Notes: generated from the letters alone by a model not told the origin. A stretch of DNA of 47,653 bases from an uncultured Verrucomicrobiales bacterium (GCA_938008215.1 CALLLS010000014.1:1-47653), one strand, 5' to 3'; numbered from the stretch's first letter, positions 35,050-45,500 are shown. Numbers and translations are program-made.

Positions 35050-35167
35050 ACGACATTTTTTATAAGCGGAGGATTCATCGAATCCTCCCTACCGCTCCGC
35101 CATATAATACAAGTAAATTGGGTAGGGCGTTTTTAAGTGTAGTTTATCCTATTACGTTTTTTGTCGT
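35050..35167 (-). repeat. Dispersed palindromic (REP/MITE-like) repeat, copy B
   Basis: About 118 bp, matching copy A (26009-26145) in the opposite orientation. It keeps the hairpin GGAGGATTC-ATC-GAATCCTCC (35069-35089 on the plus strand) and the core CAATTTaCTTGTAaTATATGGCGgAGCGGTAGG, but the other hairpin is worn down. It ends in ACGACATTTTTT at the left and ACGTTTTTTGTCGT at the right, so ACGACA is a short terminal inverted repeat. It lies in the 379-bp gap 34876-35254 between the fucosidase and DUF805 genes; the remaining AT-rich part of that gap probably carries the fucosidase promoter, with nothing else evident. Confidence 0.75.
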
Positions 35168-35254
35168 GAAGTGTCTAAATTTATCAGAAATGTCAGTAGC
35201 GAGAACTTATACTAAAATATCTTAGGACACGCTCCTCATTATAGGCAAAAATAT

Positions 35255-35743
35255 TTAGGAATGTGTTTTCCCATCCGCAAGGAGAGGGTCATCACCGTAT
35301 TGGTTTCTGCCTTGCTCTCCTGCGAGACAACCGCAATCGATTAAAAGCCAAATTCCACCAACGTAAGGCACCAATATAATAAGTGCCCACCAACCTGATT
35401 TCCCACGATCATGTAAACGCTTTACCATTATCGCGATACTGATCCACGCGGCAGGAATATAAAGAATGAAGCAAAGAATACCGAGGGTTACCATCAAGGG
35501 TATATTCATGTCATTACCAACATTTTCTGAACTGATCAAATGAAACATCATAATAGCATAAGGAATTAAAAATGGAATACTTGCTAAGAGCCCCCAGCTA
35601 TACATGTATCCCCAATAGCCTGCTCGGCTGATTCGTCCTTGGAATCCCCAGAGCTTTTGCTTGAGAGTGAGAGGAATATGCTCTCCTCCTTGGTCAATTA
35701 AATCAGTGGACTGTGGCGCGGCGTAGATGTTTTGGTCAGACAT
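35255..35743 (-). CDS. DUF805-family small membrane protein
   Basis: A 162-residue inner-membrane protein. The family blocks are clear: FQGRISRAGYWGYMY before the first helix, KRLHDRGKSGWWALIILVPYVGGIWLLIDC, and the ending GEQGRNQYGDDPL. About four transmembrane helices; the first ~30 residues are a polar leader (MSDQNIYAAPQST). The family has no firm function. It diverges from the RDD gene, but its mRNA is separate. Confidence 0.9.
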   Translation of the reverse strand: MSDQNIYAAPQSTDLIDQGGEHIPLTLKQKLWGFQGRISRAGYWGYMYSWGLLASIPFLIPYAIMMFHLISSENVGNDMNIPLMVTLGILCFILYIPAAWISIAIMVKRLHDRGKSGWWALIILVPYVGGIWLLIDCGCLAGEQGRNQYGDDPLLADGKTHS

Positions 35744-35839
35744 TTCTATTTAGATGTGTGTTGATCAGCAATAAATAGGATTCAGATAAATGTAAACAAT
35801 GTTGCTTTCTTTTTTAGGCTTCTTTAATGCAGTTAGCGA

Positions 35840-36544
35840 ATGTCTGGTCGTCTAGATAACCGCCATGAAATAGAGCTTGCAGAGGGAATATCGGTTCACC
35901 TTCGCCCTGCAAGTATGGTTCCTCGTGTCCTCGCACGGCTCATAGATGTAACGACTCAATCGCTAGTAGTAATTGTTCTATCCATAGTAATTGGGCTCAC
36001 AGGGATGCTCTTAGGTTCAGAGGTCGCAGGCGGACTGAATCTTCTTTTAGGCTTTGTTGTGCCTTTATCATACGACCCCATCTTTGAGTTATCCAAGCAT
36101 GCAGCTACTCCTGGTAAGCGCATAATGAAGTTAAAAGTGGTGAAGCTTTCTGGTGCACCTACAGACTTTGGGGCATCATTCATGCGTGCTCTCCTCCTGC
36201 CTATAGATTATCTTCCATGCGGGCTTGCTGGGATTTGGGCAAGCCTCGCGACGAAGCATTCACAACGCTTGGGAGACCTAGCGGCGGGAACTCTGGTGGT
36301 GCATCGCCATGAGGAACTACATGGAGAAATAACAGACTTTTCAATTAAAAGCATACGACCTAATATTCCTTTACAAAGAGAAGAGCAAATCGCCTTCTTA
36401 GAGTTTGGGCGGCGATATAAAAGCTTGAGTGCTGACCGTAAAAATGAAATTACGGAAAGTCTCTCTACAGTAAAAGGACAGGCAGTAAGTGGGGTCGACT
36501 ATGCATTAGGGGTAGCGCATTGGTTAAATGAGAATGAAGCATAG
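35840..36544 (+). CDS. RDD-family membrane protein
   Basis: A 234-residue RDD-domain protein: VPRVLARLIDVTTQS (helix 1 with the Arg-Asp element), ATPGKRIMKLKVV, and ALLLPIDYLPCGLAGIWASLATKHSQRLGDLAAGTLVV. It has about four helices and a soluble C-terminal helical segment (LQREEQIAFLEFGRRYKSLS). It is the first gene of a six-gene operon, with 3 bases to the SpoIIM-like gene; this block is repeated in many bacteria, so a common function is likely although unknown. Confidence 0.88.
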   Translation: MSGRLDNRHEIELAEGISVHLRPASMVPRVLARLIDVTTQSLVVIVLSIVIGLTGMLLGSEVAGGLNLLLGFVVPLSYDPIFELSKHAATPGKRIMKLKVVKLSGAPTDFGASFMRALLLPIDYLPCGLAGIWASLATKHSQRLGDLAAGTLVVHRHEELHGEITDFSIKSIRPNIPLQREEQIAFLEFGRRYKSLSADRKNEITESLSTVKGQAVSGVDYALGVAHWLNENEA

Positions 36545-36547
36545 GTT

Positions 36548-37522
36548 ATGATTTCACAGAAACAGTTCGAGAACTTAAATGAGAAGCGTTGGGATGAAAC
36601 TACCAATGCTGTTTCTATCTTGAATACCAAAGAGCTGCTTTCTCCTGAACAAGCGCGTAAAATCCCCTCACATTTTCGTAAAATATGCCAAGAGGTGGGG
36701 ATTTCTCGCGAGCGTATCTACGGATTAAAGCTTACTTCCCGCCTCAATCAAATGGTGATGGACCTCTTCCATCATCTTTATCGCAATAAGAATAGGCTTA
36801 ATCCTGTTACTTTCGTGACGCGCACCTTTCCGGGGGCAGTAAAGCACAACATACCTTTCTTATGGATTAGCATTACGTTGTTTTGGTTACCGTTTTTTCT
36901 TCTCTCCTTATCTGGGAATTGGGGACTGACTTGGATTCAAGCTCTCTTAGGTCCCGAGATGATGGAGCAAGTGGACGGCATGTATGGGAAAGATGGTAGT
37001 GTTTTAGAATATGGAAGAGACACTTACGGTAGTGACTTTAGGATGTTCTGCTTCTATATTGCTAATAATGTGGGGATAGATTTTCAATGCTTTGCGAGTG
37101 GGATTCTCTTTGGGGCAGGAACGCTTTTTTATACCATTTTTAATGGGCTCTTCATGGGAGCTACCTTTGGCTATGTAAGGGAAGTAGGAGACCCTGAGAA
37201 ACTTTATAGCTTTGTCTGCGGGCATGCCGCGTTTGAGCTTATGGGATTACATTTGTCGTCAGTAGCGGGTTTGCGTTTAGGCTGGGGTTTAATTAGCCCT
37301 GGAAATCAAAGTAGGCTTTCCTCATTGATGAGAAATGCACGGCATTCTTTAGTTATTCTTGGTGGCGCGGCGATCCTTACTTTTCTAGCCGCTTGTGTGG
37401 AGGGGTTTTGGTCTGCCCATGACCACTCATTAACGCTTAAATATGGCGTGGCAATCGGGTTATTGGTTGTGACGATAATCTACGTCTTCTCAGGTAAAAA
37501 GGAATGGTATGAACGTCCGTGA
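36548..37522 (+). CDS. SpoIIM-like (stage II sporulation protein M family) membrane protein
   Basis: A 324-residue protein. The N-terminal ~100 residues are soluble and helical (ISQKQFENLNEKRWDETTNAV), followed by several membrane helices with the family pattern NNVGIDFQCFASGILFGAGTLFYTIFNGLFMGATFGYV and GHAAFELMGLHLSSVAGLRLGW. SpoIIM homologues outside spore formers are common in this RDD-MoxR gene block and do not imply sporulation. It overlaps the next gene by 14 bases. Confidence 0.87.
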   Translation: MISQKQFENLNEKRWDETTNAVSILNTKELLSPEQARKIPSHFRKICQEVGISRERIYGLKLTSRLNQMVMDLFHHLYRNKNRLNPVTFVTRTFPGAVKHNIPFLWISITLFWLPFFLLSLSGNWGLTWIQALLGPEMMEQVDGMYGKDGSVLEYGRDTYGSDFRMFCFYIANNVGIDFQCFASGILFGAGTLFYTIFNGLFMGATFGYVREVGDPEKLYSFVCGHAAFELMGLHLSSVAGLRLGWGLISPGNQSRLSSLMRNARHSLVILGGAAILTFLAACVEGFWSAHDHSLTLKYGVAIGLLVVTIIYVFSGKKEWYERP

Positions 37523-39038
37523 TTTACAAATTTCCTTACGTCCTAGGAAAGGGTGGGAAGCGGTGGATTTAGGCTTCGCTTTAACGAAGGCACATTATCA
37601 AGATCTTTTAAAGGTTGGCTTAAAGGGCTTTCTTCCCTTTTTCCTGCTTATATTCTTGTTGTGTTGGAAGATACCTTACATCGGGCTGTTCATCATCTGG
37701 TGGGCGAAACCCATTTATGACCGCTTTTACCTTCATTACTTAAGCCGTCGAATCTTCGGGAATGAAATAACAGTGAAAGAGGTGCTAAAAGCGGCTCCGC
37801 AACATGTTTTTAAGAGAGTCTTTCTCCTGATGACGTTTCGAAGGTTTTCGCCTTGGCGTTCTATGACCTTACCGGTGCATGACCTTGAGCAATTAAGCAG
37901 GAAAGACTATAATAGGCGCTGTCGAGCTGTGACCCGTATCGGAGGGAGTGAGGCTGTCACCGTAACTTCTGTTCTTTCGTTATGTGAATCACTCGTGTGC
38001 ATCAGTGTTTTTATTCTACTAGTTTTACTCATTCCTGAAGCGGGGTTTGGAATAACGGAGAATAATATCGAAACACTCTTGAATGGAAAAGAGTTTCAAA
38101 ACATATTAATGAGATTATCTGCCTTTATTTTCGCGATTGTTTATCTTTTTCTAGAGCCTTTTTATATTGGAGTTGGCTTTTCCTTATATCTTAACAGCAG
38201 GTGCAGCCAAGAAGCTTGGGACATAGAGTTACGGTTTAAAGAGTTTGCGAGCAGAGTAAAAAACAGCACCTTAAAGGGGGTTTCTTCAGTTAATAGTGTT
38301 CTGCTCTTCAGTATGACTCTGATCATAGGCCTCAGTTCTGTTACCACCGTGGAAGCAAAAAAGGCAGATGTAGGTATATCACAGCAGTTATCTCCTCAGT
38401 CGGTCATTGAAAAAGTGTATAATCATGAGGATTTTAAAATTCATACTGGAATTAAAAAGGAGTGGAAATTCGATAAAAACGTAGAAGAGGCACTAGAAAA
38501 ATTCTTTGAATCCATATTCAATAAAATGGGTTCTGGTTCTGGGGTTAGCGGGAATATTATTGAATCAGTTTTAAAGGGGTTAGCGATCATTATTTTATCA
38601 GCACTAGGCATCGCTTTGATCGTGGTCTTAGTGAAGCAGTTTACCAATCGTCAGGGGAGGGAGATCGCGCTTCAAAACACCTTAAAAAAGGAAAAGCCAA
38701 AGACGGTTTTAGGAATGGAAGTGACGGAGGCGTCTCTACCAGAGAATCTTTTGGCTTCGGCTCAAGAGGCATGGCGCAAGGGAGAATATAAAACAGCTTT
38801 ATCTTACCTTTACCGAGGTGCACTTTCTAAAACGATTATCGACTACGATGCGGAAATAGAAAGCTCAGATACAGAATATGAGTGTACAAAGGCAGCGCAA
38901 AAAGTCCTGCCTTCTCCTGCAATACTATATTTCCGTAGTCTTTCAAACCACTGGATCACTGTCGCCTATTCAAAGGATTCTATCTCGGAATCTGATTTTA
39001 ATACCCTTTGTCAAAAATGGCCCTTCAACGAACAATAA
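37509..39038 (+). CDS. DUF4129-type membrane protein
   Basis: 509 residues. The N-terminal half has several membrane helices (GFLPFFLLIFLLCWKIPYIGLFIIWW and others up to about 245); a central periplasmic region of about 85 residues is followed by a single helix (LAIIILSALGIALIVVLVKQF, about 358-378) and a cytoplasmic C-terminal domain with SAQEAWRKGEYKTALSYLYRGALSKTI and LYFRSLSNHWITVAY, which matches the DUF4129 pattern. Overlaps both neighbours in the operon (14 and about 20 bases). Role unknown; probably the membrane partner of the MoxR/DUF58 pair. Confidence 0.75.
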   Translation: MNVRDLQISLRPRKGWEAVDLGFALTKAHYQDLLKVGLKGFLPFFLLIFLLCWKIPYIGLFIIWWAKPIYDRFYLHYLSRRIFGNEITVKEVLKAAPQHVFKRVFLLMTFRRFSPWRSMTLPVHDLEQLSRKDYNRRCRAVTRIGGSEAVTVTSVLSLCESLVCISVFILLVLLIPEAGFGITENNIETLLNGKEFQNILMRLSAFIFAIVYLFLEPFYIGVGFSLYLNSRCSQEAWDIELRFKEFASRVKNSTLKGVSSVNSVLLFSMTLIIGLSSVTTVEAKKADVGISQQLSPQSVIEKVYNHEDFKIHTGIKKEWKFDKNVEEALEKFFESIFNKMGSGSGVSGNIIESVLKGLAIIILSALGIALIVVLVKQFTNRQGREIALQNTLKKEKPKTVLGMEVTEASLPENLLASAQEAWRKGEYKTALSYLYRGALSKTIIDYDAEIESSDTEYECTKAAQKVLPSPAILYFRSLSNHWITVAYSKDSISESDFNTLCQKWPFNEQ

Positions 39039-40177
39039 TCTACATTTCCAGTATTCTTGGGAGCTTGTTCATATTGAGCGGGTGTGGAGAAATGGTAGAG
39101 GAGGAAAAAGAGATTGGGCTAAAGGGAGTCGCGAAGTATGATCACTTCTTGGCAGCTTCTCGGTTCATGAGTGAGATGGGAATGGAATCTGGAAGCTACA
39201 CAACACTTCCTGAGTTTCCACCACCGCCAAATACTACCATTTTTTTACCAGCCTCATCCGTGCAAAGTGAAGGCATGCTTCTGGAGTTAGATGATTGGAT
39301 CTACTATGATGGTGGGAAGCTGATTTGTTACTTAGAGAATGGCACACTGAGTGATTTTTATAAGCATGCACCGGATGAAGGGAGTGCTTTTTTAGATCAC
39401 TTCGGGATTTCTGTAGAAAAAGCTCAGGAAGAATATGATACTGAAGAGACTTCAGAAGAGACAGATGCTGCAGAAATGATTATTTCCATGAGTTTTGATG
39501 AGAGCGCTACTATGAAGGCTTCTTACAAGACGAGCTTTCCTAATGATTTCCATCTTTATTTTAATGAAGATGGTTATGAAAACGCGGAAGAGGATGGCTT
39601 CGTTTCATTAGACTTCGATCATGGAGAAGGACAGGTTAAGGTTTGGACGACTTCCGCGCCCTTTACAAACGCATTTTTAAACAAGGAGGAGCATGCTTCT
39701 CTGCTTTGGGATCTCGTCAAAGATAATAAAACAGAAAGGGTTTGGTTTGTTCACTCCTCGCAAATTTCATTCTGGAAGCTCTTATGGGAGAAAGGGAAAT
39801 ATGCTCTGATTTCCTTAGCTCTCTTACTTATTTTCTGGATCTGGACGTCTTTCCAACGCTTTGAGCCACTTTTCCAAACCGTGAACGCTACAGAAAATAC
39901 GCTTGAAGAACATCTGACCGCGAGCGGCTATTTCTTTTCACGGCACAAGGCGGATACCCTTATTCTGAACCAACTCAAGCAAAGTATGTATCTCAAGCTG
40001 AGCCGAAAAGTGAACTTGCCAATCAATACGCCTATGAATGACCTCTTGAATGTCTGTAAGGCTCAGGATGTCCTTACCCCTGAGCAACTTTCACTCTTTA
40101 CAGAACCTTACCCAAACAAGAATAAAGAGATGTTCTCATACCTAAAAAAAATACAAAGCCTTAGCCAAGACTTATGA
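39017..40177 (+). CDS. DUF4350-type membrane-anchored protein
   Basis: About 386 residues from ATG 39017 (MALQRTIIYISS); the TTG at 39008 adds three residues. The N-terminus is lipoprotein-like (IISS...FILSGCGEM), with the cysteine in a lipobox-like setting. A periplasmic domain follows with EFPPPPNTTIFLPASSVQ and WIYYDGGKLICYLENG, as in DUF4350 proteins, then one transmembrane helix (about 264-282) and a cytoplasmic tail. It overlaps the preceding gene by 22 bases and ends on an ATGA overlap with the MoxR gene. Confidence 0.72.
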   Translation: MALQRTIIYISSILGSLFILSGCGEMVEEEKEIGLKGVAKYDHFLAASRFMSEMGMESGSYTTLPEFPPPPNTTIFLPASSVQSEGMLLELDDWIYYDGGKLICYLENGTLSDFYKHAPDEGSAFLDHFGISVEKAQEEYDTEETSEETDAAEMIISMSFDESATMKASYKTSFPNDFHLYFNEDGYENAEEDGFVSLDFDHGEGQVKVWTTSAPFTNAFLNKEEHASLLWDLVKDNKTERVWFVHSSQISFWKLLWEKGKYALISLALLLIFWIWTSFQRFEPLFQTVNATENTLEEHLTASGYFFSRHKADTLILNQLKQSMYLKLSRKVNLPINTPMNDLLNVCKAQDVLTPEQLSLFTEPYPNKNKEMFSYLKKIQSLSQDL

Positions 40178-41193
40178 CTGACCCTGAATCATCCAATTAT
40201 ACGCCACCCATTCCCGCATCAGAAGGAGCCACCACGATGAACCGTACCGCCGAGCAAGAAAAAGTGGAGCGCATCCTGAATGAAATTCGTAAAGTATTCA
40301 TCGGACAAGATGAATTAATAGAGATGGTGCTCACCGCTTTTTTAAGTAACGGGCATATTCTCATCGAGGGACACCCAGGGCTGGGGAAAACACACTTGGT
40401 GCTCGCTCTTGCGAATACTTTTCAAGGCATCTTTAAGCGAATCCAATTCACGCCAGACCTCATGCCCTCTGATGTGGTGGGGCACAGCCTCTATGATATG
40501 AAAAGTCAGCAGTTTAAGATGAAGCAAGGACCTGTGTTTACAAACCTGCTCTTAGCGGATGAAATCAACCGTGCCCCTGCTAAAACGCAGTCTGCTCTCT
40601 TAGAAGTGATGCAGGAGCGCCAAGTAACAATCGATGGGGAAACGCATCCGCTGCCTCAACCTTTTATGGTCTTAGCGACGCAGAACCCGATCGAACATGA
40701 TGGTACATATCCGCTCCCTGAAGCGCAATTAGATCGCTTTATGATGAAAGTGTATGTCTCTGAGCCAGATCTAGCGGACGAGATAGAGATTGCTACTAGG
40801 GCGACGAATTCTGGGGCACGCTCTTTAGACACCGCAAACATTACTCCTATTTGCACGCCTGAAGAAGTGATTCAACTTAAGGCTGCACTGCGTGAGCAGA
40901 AAATTGTAGCAGAAGTGATAGAGTATGCTGTCAAGCTGGTGCAAGCAACGCGTGAGTCTAATATGCTCAGTTATGGGGCTAGCCCACGTGCGAGCATTTC
41001 TCTTATTGAGGCTTCTAAAGCTCTCGCTCTACTCAGGGGGCGTAACTATGTGATCCCTGATGACGTGAAATACTGTGCGATATCTGTTCTGCGCCACCGC
41101 GTGAGTCTTACTGCGGAGGTATCTATAGCAGGGCAAACGGTGGATGAAACTGTGATTGCCATCATTAATTCTATAGAAGCTCCAAGAGTTTAA
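40174..41193 (+). CDS. MoxR-family AAA+ ATPase
   Basis: MoxR ATPases are chaperone-like AAA+ proteins often acting with DUF58/VWA partners to activate or assemble other proteins. Walker A GHPGLGKT is at 66-73, Walker B LLLADEINR at 126-133, sensor LATQNPIEHDGTYPLPEAQLDRF, and the C-terminal GASPRASISL lid. Length of 339 residues is usual. Its ATG overlaps the DUF4350 stop (ATGA), and the next gene begins right after its stop. This is the enzymatic engine of the operon. Confidence 0.95.
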   Translation: MTDPESSNYTPPIPASEGATTMNRTAEQEKVERILNEIRKVFIGQDELIEMVLTAFLSNGHILIEGHPGLGKTHLVLALANTFQGIFKRIQFTPDLMPSDVVGHSLYDMKSQQFKMKQGPVFTNLLLADEINRAPAKTQSALLEVMQERQVTIDGETHPLPQPFMVLATQNPIEHDGTYPLPEAQLDRFMMKVYVSEPDLADEIEIATRATNSGARSLDTANITPICTPEEVIQLKAALREQKIVAEVIEYAVKLVQATRESNMLSYGASPRASISLIEASKALALLRGRNYVIPDDVKYCAISVLRHRVSLTAEVSIAGQTVDETVIAIINSIEAPRV

Positions 41194-42507
41194 GTGCGGC
41201 CTACTAAAACACTTCTGATTTTATTCTTAATCCTCTTCTTTATTGGATTAGGGGCATGCTTTATGGAGTTCTTTAAACTGGTGTGTATACTGTTTGGAGC
41301 GGTGATCTTGGTTATTGCTGTAGTGGATGCCCTCTTTACGCTGAATAAACCGCGCCTTCACTTTAAAAGGCACTACCAAGAGAGGTATGCCCTGGGAGAG
41401 GCGACGGAGGTTCAAGCAACGCTCATGAACAGAGGGAAGAGTAAGAAGACCGTGCGTATGTATGACGGAGTGCCAGATTATTGCGAGCATGAGGAGTTAC
41501 CCTTTAAAAAAACGCTTAAGGCTGGAGAGTTTGCCAAGGTGGGTGCGGTTCTTACATTTACGCGTCGCGGAGATCATGAGATTTCTCCTGCGTATTGCGA
41601 ATACCACTCATCTTTGGGGCTATGGTGGCGTAAGGTAAGAATAGGGAAGGGACTAGCGGTAAAAGTCTTCCCGAACTATGTGCCTGCATTGAATTACGGT
41701 CTGCTGGCGACATCCGATCGCCTCGCTCAAATGGGGATAGTGAAAAAACGTTTAAAAGGGCTTAGTAAGGAGTTTCACCAGCTGCGGGATTATCATGATG
41801 GTGACCCACTAAACCAGATTGACTGGAAAGCGACCTCGCGAGTGGAGCGCTTAATTTCTAGAGAATTCCAAGTGGAGCGTGATCAAAACATCCTCTTAGT
41901 GGCGGATTGCAGTATTCGAACGAAGGCACTAGATCATCATCTCCCTATTCTGGATCATATACTTAACTCTATGATCTTAATTTCCTACATGGCACTGAAA
42001 CAAGGGGATAAGGTGAGCTTGATGAACTTTGGGATTCCTCCCTCAGAGCATCGGTATTTAGCTCCCGTTAAAGGGAACTCTGGAATACCTAAAATTCTGA
42101 ACCATCTCTACAATTACCAATCGACAAAATCCTACGGTGAATATTCAGCCCTCGCAAAGCGGATTTTAAGTCAATCTAGAAAACGCTCTTTTGTGATCAT
42201 TCTTACGAACTTACGCTCTGAAGATCAGTATGGATGCGTAGAAGCCCTGCGACTCTTGAGCCAAAAGCATACGGTGCTTCTTGCTTCTGTCCAAGAAACA
42301 TCCGTTTCTGAAGCGCTTAAAAAACCGATTTATACTACAAGTGATGCAAACCTCTTTCTTGGTGCAGAGGCTTATGAACAAGATGCGGAGAAACTTGTCG
42401 CCGATTTATCAGCAGCAGGGGTTTCCGTTTTACGTAGTCCAGTTGAAGGTTTTGGGGTCGCTCTAGCAAATCGTTATCTGGACTTACGTGATAGAATTTC
42501 AGCTTAA
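41194..42507 (+). CDS. DUF58-domain protein (MoxR partner)
   Basis: 437 residues; two N-terminal membrane helices (about 5-45), an extracytoplasmic-looking beta region (about 55-130), then the DUF58 core with LRDYHDGDPLNQIDWKATSRVERLISREF and a von Willebrand A-like half (ILLVADCSIR...). DUF58 proteins are routinely paired with MoxR ATPases. GTG at 41194 is the start, immediately behind the MoxR TAA. The stop lies directly against the stop of the coiled-coil gene on the other strand. Confidence 0.9.
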   Translation: MRPTKTLLILFLILFFIGLGACFMEFFKLVCILFGAVILVIAVVDALFTLNKPRLHFKRHYQERYALGEATEVQATLMNRGKSKKTVRMYDGVPDYCEHEELPFKKTLKAGEFAKVGAVLTFTRRGDHEISPAYCEYHSSLGLWWRKVRIGKGLAVKVFPNYVPALNYGLLATSDRLAQMGIVKKRLKGLSKEFHQLRDYHDGDPLNQIDWKATSRVERLISREFQVERDQNILLVADCSIRTKALDHHLPILDHILNSMILISYMALKQGDKVSLMNFGIPPSEHRYLAPVKGNSGIPKILNHLYNYQSTKSYGEYSALAKRILSQSRKRSFVIILTNLRSEDQYGCVEALRLLSQKHTVLLASVQETSVSEALKKPIYTTSDANLFLGAEAYEQDAEKLVADLSAAGVSVLRSPVEGFGVALANRYLDLRDRISA

Positions 42508-45500
42508 CTATTGAAAGCTTACTTGCGGTAACGCTTTTCGGAGCTGTTTTTCTAGAGCAGGGTCAGAGGGGGCACCTTTTTGGAGTGCTTCGCGGTAGTT
42601 CTGAAGCGCTTCATTGTACTTTCCTTGGTTGATGAGGAGGAGTGCGAGGTTATATAGTGGCTCAGTGAGTGTGTGGCTAATTTTCAAGGCTTTACGCAAA
42701 TGCGTTTCGCTGGATTTAAGGTCGTTTTGGTCTGCCATAAGAGCGCCCAGGAAAATATGAGCCTTAGCATTATTGGGATCTGCACTAAGGCATTGGAGAA
42801 AGTGCTCAGTAGCTTTTTGGTCGTTTCCTTGTAGGTATTGGGCGTAACCTAGCATTTGAAGCGCATAAGGAAGTCCGTCATCGCCTCTCATGGCGAGGGC
42901 ATCTTCGAACGATGTAATAGCGCCTTCTAAGTCTTCTGTTGAACCACTTGAGCTTTGAGCTTTCCGGAGGCGCGCAACTCCTAGGTTAAGCATGCTAGGG
43001 ATGTGTCCTGGATGGTCATCTAAGTTAATTTTAAAGAACTCTTCTGCGGCTAGGTAATGCCCTTTTTTATAAGCGGAACGTCCGAGCTTATCGTGTACAT
43101 TTAAGCGTTGATTTAAGGCCTGCTCTGCGCGCTTACGTTCTTCTGGGAGGGCACGATCCGTAAAGCGAAACTCTCCGTCGGCGTCAGGGTTAGCAAGTAG
43201 TCTTTTTTGATCCTCGGAGAGAACGAGCTCCTGCGTCTCTTGCAAATCTAAGGCAGCGAGAAAATTGGTATCATCAATACCGAGGTGCTTCAATTCTTCT
43301 AGAATGAGTGAGCGCGTAATTTGCCTGTTTTTTTGTAACTTCACGTTCTTTTGCAAAAGATCTTTAAGCATAGCGACTTCTTCTGAGCTGTATTGCGCAT
43401 CGGTCGCTTCTTCTACTAGTTTTAGCTCAGCTTCTGCATCTTGAAGTTTTCTCACTAGCTTGTCTCCACGCAGGTTACTGAGCTCAAGCTGATGTTTTTT
43501 TTTAATTAAATCTGTTCTTATAAGGGCATATTGCTTTCTCGCGATGAGAAGGTCTTCCTTTTCTGTATTCTTATTTTTGAGAGCCTCTTCAAAACGTTTT
43601 CTTGAGGCTCTCAAATCTGCTTTTAATGCAAGATTTTCTTTTTTTAGGAGGTCTTCCTTTTTGTCACTTCCGAGAAGGAGCTTAAGTTGCTGGTGCTCTA
43701 CTAAGAGGTTATCATGCTTACCCTTTACGTCTTTATAATGCTCTTTTGTTTCATCTACTAGTTTTTGTAGCTGGATGACCTTTGCTTCTTCTGAGGCAAG
43801 CTGGCGGTTAACCTGAGCGAGTTCTTTATTCTGTTGTGTGAGCCGCTCCCTTTGGGACTTAATAACAACTGAGGACATTTCTCTTTCCTCATCAAAGCTT
43901 ATTTCTAATCTGCTCGCTGCGACTCTAGAGGTTTCTAATTCCCTTTGCAGTTTCTTGATACGATCTAGAGCAGTGAAATACTTTGCCTCATTGCGAGAAA
44001 GGTTCAATGATAAGCTCTTTTTAGCGTTCTCGGTGTCTTGTAAATCCTCTTGGAGGGCTTCTATTTCGCTTCGTAAAGGACGAGTGAGTAGGATGCTTTT
44101 TTCTTGTTGGAGTGCCGTAATTTGATCCTGAAGTTTAACATTGGTATCTGAGGCATCTTGGAGTGCCATTAGGGAGTGGTCTTGTTGCTTACTAGCATCT
44201 TTTAATGATTGATTGAGAGTTAGGATTTTCTGCTTTGAGTAAGCTTCTTGCTCGTCTGCACTTTTGAGTGCAGTCTGGAGCTTTCCTTGAAGACTTGCTA
44301 TCGATCTTAGATTTCCTTCTGCTTGGGATCTAAGGGAGGCAATCTCATCATCGCTTTTTTGACGAATCGACTTATGGTTTTTACCAAGGTCTTCAATCTT
44401 CTGGTTTAGAGCGTTTATTCGTTTTTCCTGCACTTGAATGTTAGCAAGGTATTCGGTCCTATTTTTTTCTGTTTCTAAAAGGTATGCTCCTTTTTCTTTT
44501 TCAAGAAGCTGAGTTAGTTTTTTTACATTGGCGAATGACTCATCTCTACTCGCTTCAGCATAATTACGCTCTTTTTTAAGAGATAATTTTTCTTTATTCA
44601 GTGTGTCGACCTGGTTGCCAAATGAATCAACAGTAGTCTTTAAGGATGCTTTAAGCTGTTCATTCTCTTGATCAACTGAAGCTAGGTCTCCTTCCAGTTT
44701 CTTTCTCGCTTTTTCGGATTCTCGCTGTTGCTCTGCGATGGATTCATTTTCACCACGCAGAGAAATGAGTTCTTCCTCTAGCTTAGAAGCCTCTAGTTCT
44801 TTTTGCTTAAAGTCTAAGCTATTATCATACTTACCTTTTAATGCACTTCTGAGCGTAGAAATTTCCTCGTTGAGAGCTTCTTGACGCGCTTTAGTCTTCG
44901 CCTGCATTTCAGAGGCGTTTTTCTTAAGGAGATCATTTTCTGCATTCTTTGTATTGATAGCGCTAAGATCTTCGACTTTCTCAGTGAGTCTATTGATGTT
45001 GGTTTTCTGCTCTTGGATTTCCGCAAGATGAGCGCTTTTCTCTTTTGCAAGAAGCTGAGTTAACTTTTCTACATTGGCAATGGACTCATTTTTACTCGCC
45101 TCTACAAGGTCACGCTCTTGCTTAAGTGCTAACATTTGCTTATTGAGATCGTCCACCTGTAGGACAAAGGAGCTACCAGCATTCCCTAAGGATTTTTTAA
45201 GCTGCTCGTTCTCTAAATTAAGTGAGTCGAGTTGACCTTCTATACTTTTTCTCGCTTTCTCAGATTCTTGTTGTCGGGCTGAAATCGTTTCATTTTCACT
45301 AAGTAGAAAAGTAAGCTCTTCTTTTAGCTTGGAAGCCTCTTGCTCTTTTTGTTTAAGACCTGAGTTGGCTGTAGACATCTCTTTCAACTCGCTTTTGAGT
45401 GAAGAAATTTCCTTATGAAGAGCCTCCTGAGGTGCTTTATTTTCTCCCTGTATTTCAGAGGTATTTTTCTCAAGAAGAGCAATTTCAGCGTTCTTACTAC

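Noticed and set aside
36548-37522. SpoIIM homologue as evidence for sporulation
   Set aside because: SpoIIM-like genes are common in this RDD/MoxR block in non-spore formers; no other sporulation genes are here.
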